From Mytilus edulis (lineage: Eukaryota; Mollusca; Bivalvia; Mytilida; Mytilidae): a DNA stretch of 64,000 nt. How positions within the stretch are numbered: the first letter of the stretch is position 1; every line of letters begins with the position of its first letter. The notes below the pieces were generated by a model. The model had not been told where the DNA came from. It made no database searches and saw only the letters and a program-made list of their open reading frames with translations. This document shows, piece after piece, positions 12,768 to 24,700 of this stretch. The position numbers and the translations under genes were made by a program. The stretch covers positions 49,435,838-49,499,837 of the forward strand of contig NC_092345.1 of the NCBI RefSeq assembly GCF_963676685.1. The letters run 5' to 3'.

Positions 12768-15700
12768 GTAAGTTTGTGTAACTGTTTAATGTTAAAGCCG
12801 AAGTTTAAACAAAACGCACAAATCTGCACAAAATTTTATTATTTGTTCTTCGATTTAGAAATAGTGTATAAATATATATCTCTAATTCTACGTCAATTTA
12901 TCCCTTTCTGCACCCATTGTATAAAAAAAAATTTGATCAACGTGTGGTTCGTTTGATCTCAGTACTTCATTGGTTAAAATCCGATTTTGACGTCGAATGT
13001 TCTTGCTTTCCTCTGAAATTCCTATTGTGACGGCATGAAAAAAGGGGACCATGCCTGATGACGTCACATAGAAAGAACACATCATTTTTGCAGATCATTC
13101 GAAAAGAAGGAATAAGTTTGCCTTCATAATGTTAGAAAATCATTAGAAAAACAGATTCCACCACCAAATCTCGTATAATACGATATTTATCCACTCTCGA
13201 CAGTTACATTTTAAATATTTAAAACGCTCGGGCAAGTCTCGCGTTTTAAATTTGAAAATTTAACTGTCTCGAGTGGATAAATATCGTATTACACTCGATG
13301 CAGTGGTAGAATCTATATAAATATATTATTCAGATTTAAATCAGATTTAAAATGTAAACACAAAGACAGTTGATTATGATCTTAACCTATTGCTTGTAAA
13401 ATTTGAAAAGATGGCTTAACATCTAGATGTATGTCAACAACAAGAACAAGATAACTGACTCATGAAAAAAAACCAACTAAATATAACCGAATGAAACGTT
13501 ATCGATAGATGTATATGCGCAGATATAAAAATTGCATCTATTATAAACGTTCTATCGAAAAATATAGATTTAAACCAAAAAACCGGGTATATCAGTCTTA
13601 ATTATCATTATATTGCATTTATTATAAACGTACGCGTTCTATCGAAAGATATATATTTAAACCAAAAATCCGAGTAAATGAATCTTAAATATCATTGTAG
13701 ACGAGTTTTTAAAACTCTTCTACGATTAATGTAATGAATACATAATGCAGTACAATGCACTGATCAAACAAAAGTTAAACATTTGCACACATGTGGTAAT
13801 GATAAGATCGGATTAAACTAGAAGCATGAGTATTGACAATACGAAGTGCAAGATTAGAGTCAACAGTAATTTTGAAATGGTCATATATCATATAAATCCA
13901 TTTCGAAAATACAATGAATAGTACAAAATGATGTAAATCGCATAACACATATTAGGGAATGACACTCAACAGGCTCATGGTGGTAAATTTTTATTAAGTC
14001 TCGATTTTAGTCGTTTTAACTAGCAGTAGTTTTTGGTCCAGGACCAAAAGATATTAAATTTTAGACATCATGATCTGCTTCAGACTAACAGTAAAGACCT
14101 TTTAAAAAGAAGGACATTCGGTTTGATGCGCGTGATGAATATAACATTTTGACAGAATAGTGATGTTAAATCTAATGTCTATTTTGATACTTGGTAAAGC
14201 GTGCCTGATACGACACTTGAAAAAAAGTAAAGGCAAAGTATTTTTTTCAAAAATTTCAACTCGACAGAAAAGCAAGCTACAATCGATCAGTCATTATCAA
14301 AGATAATATCATAATTGAAGCCAATTTTATTGTATCAGTAGTATCCTTAATCTGAAGTTCACTTGAATACATGGGATACAAACACTCATTGAAATTGTAG
14401 CTATTGAGTGACAGAATAGCATTTGGAAAAACATCAAAAGTTTCATTTCATTAATGTTTTCAAAATTAAAGTTTTGAATTGACAACTAGAATATTCAAAT
14501 TATTTGACAAATTTTCATTTATTTTACTTGTAACTTTTATTTTGACGTATCAGTTTTGCTACTTTTTGCATTGCTCAGTGATATATTTAAACGTTGTAGA
14601 TTATTATCGATACCGCCAGCTCGGTCCACCATCACAAAGGTATACATATTTTCCTTCAGTAATGTTTCAAACAAGTATTTTTCATTTGCTTTCACTTTTT
14701 TATTTTTATTTCTTGTTTTAATGTTGTAAATTGGAGTTTCCGGATTCGTTCCAATATGGTGTCGATCAACAAATGTAAAAGCATGCAAACAAAATAACGA
14801 ATAAGCATTGGCTGATCTGCACGGACGGAATTCCATTTATAAATTTATGTTTATTTTTATTCTGTCTTATCCAGTTTTTAGATATATTTTTTGTTTTCCA
14901 AGTTTCTCTTTGGAAGTGAGGGTGATGTGATATAAATTAATATTTGTATCGTCTTCCCTTTCATCCATATTACATGTATAATAATTTATTCTTTTATGTT
15001 GGTTTCATTTGTATTTATCTGGTGTTTGTTTGAACTTATAGAAACTCGTTGCCCAAATAATCTGCGATACAGATCAGTTGATGGGTCTTGTAACAATTTA
15101 CGTCATCCAACTTGGGGACAGGCTGGAACAGCACAGAGAAGACTTAAGGATGTAAATGGAATACCGATGGTATCATACGAGGACGGTTAGAGTCTAACTT
15201 TTATTATATTTAGAATGCATATACATATATATTAATAAGTTCGAATTCGAATATTTATGAAAAATGATAAACATCCTTTTTATTCGACAATTTTGATTGA
15301 CAAACAGCCATTATAAGGTTTTTAAAGTTATATCTTAATGCAGAATGCAAGGCTTCTTTTTGTAAAGGTGTTAGCTGTTATGACATAAACGGTACCAATT
15401 GTTAAGCACCAGATGTGCATTTCAACAAATAATGTCTTTTCAGTGATGATCGAGACCAAAATGTTTGAACATCCAAAGTTTAATACAAAGGTTGAACAAC
15501 GGTTCAAACCAAAATGTTTAGCCAAATCATAACAAGGATTGAGATTTATATACGAGAGTATTTCATTGATCGATTTGTTTTTTTACGTGCATACCTGAGC
15601 ACAATCATCGCTTCGACAACTGTGTAGGATTACAAGAAAGAAGATAATTCAATTCAAATGATTTCGAAATGGAGTACAAAGACCGGTATACAAAACAGAA

Positions 15701-18700
15701 CATACTAAATAATACATAATAAATTGTTGTTATATCACAATCGTTGAAAAAAGAACGAGCTGAAGATTACAAGTTGGACATATCCGTGATAAGATGTACC
15801 AAAATATCCTATAACGTTCAACCAAATCACAAGTACCGATGACATGCAAACTAGTTGATTTCATTCCGTTTTTTAAATTTGAATGTATATTAAAACGGAA
15901 ATTGTATAGCTTGTGTCCCAATTTTTAGGAAAAAGCTTGCCAAGAGGTTTTCCGAATAGACTTCCCGATCCCCGACTTGTCAGTAATGTAGTTTCAGATC
16001 CTGCATTAGGACCATATAATCAGTTTGATAAAATCAGGACAGGGCAACACATGGCTTTCGGGCAATTACTGGCACACGATTTCATAGAAACGGATATACC
16101 TTCAGGTATTTTTCAATTGATTTGTCTTAAGAATTTTTTATAATTGTTTATTTATAAGAATTAAAAAGAAGCATATATCATACAAAAAATTATGGCAAAG
16201 AATATCAAATCCAAGTAAATAAACTCATCATAGATTACAGGACTAAATTTAGTATATACGCCAGACGCGCGTTTCGTCTACAAAAGACTCATCAGTGACG
16301 CTCGAATTCAAAAAAAATTAAAAAGGCCAAATAAAGTACAAAGTTGAAGAGCTTTGAGGACCAAAATTCCTAAACGTTTTGCCAAATACAGCGTAATTGA
16401 TCTTTTGTAATTAATTAGAAACAAATTTGTTGCATGAAAAACGATATTATAGCTATTATTCGTTTGTTTTTTCTGTCCTATATTTTCTCCCATTGATCTG
16501 TTTATTTATTTTAACCCTGTCGTGAAATGTTGTAATTTTGATGTTATAATAAACACTGACATTAAAGCGGGAGGTTTGGCATTCCACAAAACCAGGTTCA
16601 ACCCACCATTTTTTGATAAAATATCCTGTACGTAGTCAGGAAAATGGCCATTGTTACATTATACATGTAGTTCGTTTCTCTGTGTGTTACGTTGCGTTGT
16701 TGCGTCTCTGTTGTGTCGTAGTTCTCTTATATTTGATACGTTTCCCTCAGTTCTAGTTTTTTACCCAGATTTGTTTTTTCCTCTATCGATTTATGAATTT
16801 TGAACAGCGGTATACTACTGTTGCCTTTATCTATACAACCTGATAATTGTCATTTAAATGGATGCTCATATGCATACTGAATATAAATGACAGTTCGTTA
16901 AAATATATTGAAAAAGAAAGTGTCCTGTCTTGCACATTATGAAAATAGAGTTCTACTTTGAATATAAAAACAATGACAATCGAAAAATGTTCTCTGTACC
17001 AAAAAGTAAATGAAATATACATTATATACTGTCCTAAGTCAGGAATTTGATGTACAGTAGTTGTCGTTTGTTTATGTAATTTATACGTGTTTCCCGTTTC
17101 TTGTTTTTTATGTAGATTAGACTGTTGGTTTTCCCGTTTAAATGGTTTTACACTAGTAATTTTGGGGCCCTTTATAGCTTGTTGTTCGGTGTGAGCCAAG
17201 GCTCCGTGTTGAAGGCCGTACATTGACCTATAATGGTTTACTTTTTTTTTAAATGTTATTTGGATGGAGGGTTGTCTCATTGGCACTCACACCACATCTT
17301 CCTATATCTATAGGACATCTTTTTAATTTCATACGCACCTGCAGCAGACATTTATAAAAATGTATCATATAAATAAAGTGATTAATATTATTTCCACAGG
17401 AATTGACTGTTGTGATAGATCAGATCCAAACTTTGGCAAGTATGACATAGATACTACCTATCTGTTTCATTTTGAAATGTATTGTTTTTATAGACCAAAC
17501 TTACTAAGGACATTTTTACCACGTGTTAGATTGTGGTATGTCATTACGTCGTCTGATCTTTTAATTATGGTACGTGTCTTATTCCTGATTGTTTCTGTTT
17601 TGCTGAGTGTGAATTCGCATTGCTATAAGACGTTTCTGTTGTGTTTTAGTTCTCCTCTAATATTTGATGTGTTTCCGCCAGTTTTAGTTTGTAACCCGGA
17701 TTTGTTTTTTTTTTCTCAATGGATTTATGAATTTCGAACAGCGGTATACCACTGTTGCATGTCAATGTTTCATTTCATATTAGTAAGGAATACACTTCTC
17801 TTATCTGATAACAAGAGACCATATGACATTATTCATTCTTTAGTGAAATAATCCATCAGTCTTTAACAGAAAAAAAACGGACAAGATAATCTGTCGTTCA
17901 CGGACTTTTGAATGTTAATGACCAGTGGTGCGTGGTTTCTTTGTTTAGGGTGGTGTTAATTCTATATTAAAGTTGATGAATTGTTAATCATATGTTTTTG
18001 TTAATGATAAAATTATCGAAAACTTTATTTTTTTATTTATTTACTGAATAATTGCACTTAAATGAATGCAGTGACTTATAGTTATCATTATGACTGGTAT
18101 TCACTCTTTCCTATTGAAATTGTACAATAGCGCTAGTTTCCTTTGAAATATGAGTTCAATAAAGCTAAGTTATTAATATGCGAGTTGTTAAGACCATCAA
18201 CTGTTCTCTGAGCATTTTTTTTTATTATTATAATCATTATTGAAATATAATCAATAATGATTTTAATAAAAAGGAATAGCTCACTGAAATATTTGATGTC
18301 TTTGCTAAGCATGTTCTTTGTTTTCCTTTGTCTAGCCCTGATGTATGTTTTCCTTTCGATATTTGTTATGGGGATGCACGATTTCCACCAGGATGTAAAA
18401 ACTTTATAAGAGCAAAACCTGCAACAGAAGATCCATATTTGCCTTGTAAGTTATTTTTCAGTCTTCATATGCTTTTTTAAAACACTTAACACACAAATTG
18501 TGATAAACAATTTTCAATCATGTCAACCGATTAACACCGCACAAAACCAAAACACTTTTTACTTTATAAATACTATACCATGACGAGAATACTACTACTT
18601 AGTGTGATACTGTCCAGACATTTATTTCAAATACTGAGAGGTTTTGATAAAGGTGCGAAAAAATATATCCAAAAAATCATTTTTATTAACTGAGAATACA

Positions 18701-21700
18701 TTTTTATTTGACATGTCAGTGAAGAAACATTCACTACTATGCGGAATATGAATGCGTTTCAAAAACCAACAGTGCACGTTACTAAGCGTTTGAATATCAT
18801 GCATTTTTTAAATTATCATAGTTGAGTTCAGCTCATCATAATTGGCTATCCTGAAACGGCATCCATTCAGCGTGAAAAATTCCAGCAAAATTGAAACAAC
18901 AAAAAAATAACAGGATTTTATTTTTGTATCTATCAATAAATCCGAGAATGAAATCAAACACGTAAAACGAGTAAGTCTTTCTTTTTCCACTAGTTTATTC
19001 TTCTGTCTTTAACATAACATTGCTAAATTTGTTTGTTCAAGGATTATAATTTACCACACAACAAAATAAATGAATGATAAAATCTACATACATTTGTTCT
19101 TGAAAAACAGGGTAGAATTCTTAATTTTGTTTATACAAATTAGTCTTATCCCTAAGATTTGACAACTTAAGCATATTTTGTTTTAATATTTCACAATAAA
19201 ATGTGAAATCAAAATTAGTGTGCAGACCAAGTATATCATCTATAAGAGTTTTTGTTTGCTCGTTAACTTTCTAAATGTTCATAAAGAGCATCAAAACAAT
19301 CAATATTTTATCAAAGGTATTTCAATTTGCAGCTTTTTGGGAGCAGACAAATCTACTCTCCTCCTACATTGATGCCTCATTTTTGTATGGAAGCCAACGG
19401 AATTTGACTTTAGAGCTTAGAGTACCTGACAGCTGTAAGTAATTAATGTGTAGATATACTTATATATTTTTTTTATTTTTTTTATTTTATGTCAACTTTT
19501 CTTAATCTTTCAATTTTCAATGATTCGTTTTGTGGTTTTTGTATGAAAACTATGTTTTTTGTGGTATAATTCTTCCATAATTACCTGAGAAATAAACATA
19601 CGGATATTAATTTACTTACCAATACTGACTTTGCAATTATAATGAAACATCTAGATGACGGATATACACCCAATCTCAAATACGCCATCTCATGCTTTAC
19701 GTTACCTGTACATACATCAGTTTTATTTTTGCGTCTAAAAGTTCAGACATAAAAAAAAAAATCATAGCCTTTTTTTCAAATTAAACTATCATAAGCGACT
19801 TCTAACAATATTTTTTTCCATTCTGGGGGTGAAGAAATTTCAAGATGCAAAAGATACCGAAGAAAATATTAGTAAATTATTTGATTAACAAGAAGACAAG
19901 TTTACTGCAACGGAAATAAAGTTTCAATGCCAGAATATGAAAACCATATTACGGTCAAAATTGAGGCATTCAGTAATGTTTTCAGACAATTAAACCGTTT
20001 TACAGTACTATTCAGAGGCGAATTCCGAAATATTTTAGGAGTGTGTCACAAAAATGAACATTCAAAATACGACTATTTTTTTTTATTGATATTAAGGTTA
20101 TTAAGATATTAAGAAAACACAGAAAAACAAACATGATAATGTTCCCAGGTTAAAGTTGCGGCTGTGTCAGTTTAAAAAAAGAGTAGAGGTTATGTTCATA
20201 TCACGCTACCTTGTATACGTCCAAAATATGCATTCCATTTACCTAAATGTCATCCTTTATTATTCTCATTATCACGTGAGCAAAAGTGTAAACGAGTATT
20301 TCAAAGTCTAAATGTGCATCCTTTTGCAACGATAACTGCTTATTCATTTGGTCATTCCTTGTCTCGTCTTGCATGCAAAATTCATTTCTTGAACCTGAAC
20401 TTACTATATTTCAACTCTAGCTCTTTTTTTCGAAACTAATCACCACCATGTAGACAAACTTTGTAATACCAAAGATGCTAGGATGATAAAAGTTGTTTCA
20501 TGTCTTTAGTTGTTTACTTTCGCAATATATTTCTAGTTTCTAGTATTCTGTCGAATATAAAACGATAGATTTACTTGCGAAGAAATCCCTTTTGTCTTAA
20601 CAAAACGAAGTTATACAATTCAAGAACAATTTTGGAATTTCGAGGCATTACATGCTGGTTCTATTATGATTCGTTGGTAAATAGCCTTGGGCATATTTGT
20701 TATTTTTTCTTATGAATAGGGTTAGAATTGTCAAAACAGGTAAAATAAGTTACATTGAAGTTTATAACGTTGGTTGGTTAAATTGTGCAGACTGTAATCA
20801 GAACGCATGCAGACTATAATCACGACGCATGCAGACTATAATCAGAACGCATGAAAAATCATTAAGACTTTGGTAGTAATAGTACACGATAAAAGTTCGG
20901 AAAAAATTAAATGTTACGTTTAAACATTTAGAATAAAGGTTTATAAGAATAATGATTGAATCATGTTTTGAGAGCAAAACAATTCATTCAGAAAAATTAA
21001 GATTACATCGACATGATGAATCGATCATTGTGTTGCACAATTAATTATTCAACATATGTAATTCAGTTGAATTATACCTTGGTACACAACATTTTGTAAT
21101 AGTTTTGAAGGTCTGTCTAAGATTTAAGACAAAGAAAACAGCAGTTACAGTTGTGCCTTTGTATTTTCTGTGGGTTTTTTTTACTAATCATGTCCATATC
21201 CTTTTTTTTCTATTATTTTATGACCACTCACCTTGTCCCAATTGTATGGTAAAAAAATTACGTAAAAGAGAGACGAAAGATACCAAATAGACATAAAAAT
21301 TCATAAGTAGAAAAAAAAACTGACAACGCCATGGCAAAAAACAGACAAAGACACTTTACACGTATTTTTGTGGTTTTACTTTTTACAATATACAAATCAC
21401 AACACAAAAAATCTAAAGTTTGATCAACACGAAATCCACCGAAATCCAGGGAAGAGGGGGGAGGATCTCAGGTGATTCGGTTAAATATGTTAATTTAACA
21501 TGTAGATTATCATTTTTGGATTAACATTCTTAACCTTGTTCAGTTTATCTGTGCTTACTTTCCAGTTTTAATGAAGACAGACCCTGGAAATCTTTTACCA
21601 ACACAGAATGGAGGAAAGTGTTTAAAGATATCAAAACGGGATAGATGTCCACTTGCAGGTAACAGTAAAGCTGAATACTGTCATGTAATGCAATTCAGAC

Positions 21701-24700
21701 AATTCATCATAATAAAAGAATCTGTCAGCTTTATTTGTATAGCTAAGCTTATTGTCCTTATTTTTGGTTAACTTGCTTCAGATCTTTTAGTAACTTCATC
21801 TCATTTAACGTCAATACTTGTCGCATGGATATTCTGTAAAAATATTCCAGCCGCATGCATGATACAATTTATTAACCTTTAACCCTATTAATCCAAATTT
21901 GAAACAATTCAGACGAGAAAACATCCTTCAACAAACATAATTAAGTATGAATGTTTGTGAGAAATTTCTTAATTATTTACCTTTTGGAGCCTAGTGACTG
22001 ATTTGGTCTTTGATACTTATGTTTTTTCTCTCAATAAGATGAATATCAAGAGTTATCTATCGTATATCATTGTGTTTTTATTTTCTATTTCAAGCGTAAA
22101 ATTAATTGAAAGCGAATCGTACCTCTTTCCATTCAAAAATAGTTCGTGTGGTGATCCAATCATTTTATATATTTATTTATCGCATTACAGTTAAAACGGA
22201 GAAAGTTAATATGGCTGCTAGATACCATTCGTACGTAGTTTGTTTTCGAGGTTAATGATAGTATTCATGTCTTTTAATATTTGCCGTAAACGATTGGTTT
22301 GTGTGGACTTTTGTTCTGTCCAATATTTTTTGTCATTCTTAAATTACTATTTATGGATTATTTCTAATTATTTCCCCAAAACGTTATATATTTGAAGTTC
22401 TAAGTCAACAAAACTTTTTCAGGCGATAGACGAAATAATGAAGCACCAAATCTGGGTTTAAACCATTTGCTTTTTGTGAGGGAGCATAACCGATTATCTA
22501 CGAAACTTCACGAGCTAAATCCATGTTGGAGTAATGAAACGGTTTTCCAAGAAACTCGTCGTATTATCATAGCGCAAGTTCAGCATATTACATATAACCA
22601 TTTTCTACCACTTGTTGTTGACCATGATACAATGAGACGATATAAGTTATACTCTAAAACAAATGGTTTTGATAATGTGTATGATGATAGTGTTGATGCA
22701 TCTATTCTCAACAGTTTTGGAATAGCTCCATGGCGTTATGGACATTCGCAAATAATGGCTGAACAATCAGAATTACAAAGTGACTATAGAACTGTATTCG
22801 AACATAAATTAGAAGACAATTTACAAAGTCCTCATTTATGGCAACGCAGTTATGGAAAACATGTTACAAGTCTTACAAGATGGTTGGCAACGAAACCAGC
22901 ACTAAAAATTGACAAGTAAGTATGTTCATATATGTCATATATGTGACATTGTAAGTGTAGTATACGGTTGGAAAAATGTTTGCAACCATAATCACCAATG
23001 GAAACAACTTCTGAAATACTTCAAACAAAGACCTTGTTTGCCATCTTCGGTACCCATATGGCATATCAAACAAGAACTGTATTCGAAAGCCATATTACCA
23101 TTGATTGTATTCCTAAAATACCTTATTCAACTAAGCTATCATTAATAATGTTTGAAACATGGCCTTTTTCGCCAACTACGTCATCGTTATTTATTTATAA
23201 AAAGTTTGCTACCGAGGCAGAGCAAACATCAAATTCCCTCACAAAATATTTACACATAAAATATATACGTCCAGACAAAGAACACACACACTGTTGATAC
23301 AAATATCGAGACCATGCATTTTGTAAATTGTGTTTTTTTTTTATACTTTTGTCGATATTCCTTTTCAGTATGTTATAAGTCAAATAGGGAATTTGAGTCA
23401 ATCGATGAACATGAATTTGACTGGTTATGACCTTTTAACATTTGTGAATATTTATTCTTATTCTTAACAGATGTTTGTATATGTGGTTCAAACTATTAAA
23501 CTTGCGTTGAAGGTCAACTTAAAAAACAACTAGGTTCACGTCTGCCATGTTTGTTTTAGGAAAATTGTTTTGTTATAAATCAGGCCTTTGGCTTTATTAA
23601 TTGTATTGTTTTCTATTTTTCATGTCGGGACCTTTTATAGCCGATTTTACTTAATGTTTTTTTTCTCTTTTTTTCACCTGTTTTAAAGGTTTAACAAATA
23701 CATGAAATCTATGTTCTTTCAGTTTCCTAGTTGAAGGAATACGTGACAAACTATTCTTCATCACGTCACCACCAGGTTCAGATCTGTACTCTTTAAATAT
23801 TCAACGAGGACGTGATCAAGGTGTTCCTGCTTACAATGAATGGAGGAAATTCTGTGGACTGAGAAAATTCAGAAGTTTTGACGACTTTGAAAAATTTGGC
23901 TCAAATCTTGCAGCAGTTTATGAGTAAGCTCAACTTTATTATTAATAAGTGGTTTTTAATGTTGATTTTGATATTAAGTTAAAAGTGAAACTATGGAATT
24001 TTACTCCAAATATCATTAAACTTAAAGCTATTGTGACCTCTATCATATGTTATACAGATGGTACACCACACACTACACACACTTGTTTGAGGATCTCAAT
24101 ATTAATGATTTAAAGTCAAATGAAAGTCTTTTTTCTCCAATAATTGATGACCTGAAATATAATTACCAAAGTGTCGAAATATCAATTGTTACTTACTGAT
24201 AAAATAATTATGTAATAATTTTGACGTGGACGCCATCATCACACTTTCTACAAATACCAAATCACAATCGTAGGTGGGTATATTCAATTTCAACCAAAGA
24301 TGAAGAACTGGATGTTCCCATATAATACTGAATAACCAAATTACATGAGTGATTTTAAAAACCACGTCAGTCTGTTGAATCTGCCATATTTTCTATGAAA
24401 CCTTTTTGCGCCAAATTATAAACATCTATCTTATCAGCATTTGCACATTACTGAAATGTATTTCTGTTCCAACTATTGCCTGCCATGACGGTAGCAATAG
24501 TACAGCTAGATTTTCATTCCATTCGGATCTACTAAAGTTATTTCTGATTTTATAGGGTTCAATATTGCTTAACAGAAAAATAAATAAATCTTTAAATATT
24601 GTACATGTATTTGTTGATTTAAATAAAATTGTCGCTGGTAACTACTAAATTTATGTCATTTAATTTCAATAAAGAACACAGCAGTGCAAAAAAACTCGAG

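Noticed and set aside
14579-14599. Earlier AG (after CATTGCTCAG) as the start of PoxA exon 2
   Set aside because: It begins with TGA in the required phase. The next AG at 14598-14599 gives a frame aligned with PoxB exon 2.
16831-17286. 151-codon - strand open frame
   Set aside because: It lies in PoxA intron 4 over a very common repeat, has no recognisable domain and no splice or promoter context.
17360-17851. 163-codon open frame overlapping PoxA exon 5
   Set aside because: Only the first 40 nt of the exon are conserved in PoxB; the rest is read-through past a good donor into a dispersed repeat.
20787-20852. Three 22-bp repeats considered as a regulatory array
   Set aside because: They abut without spacing, lie deep in an intron and have no recognisable binding motif; recorded only as a minisatellite.
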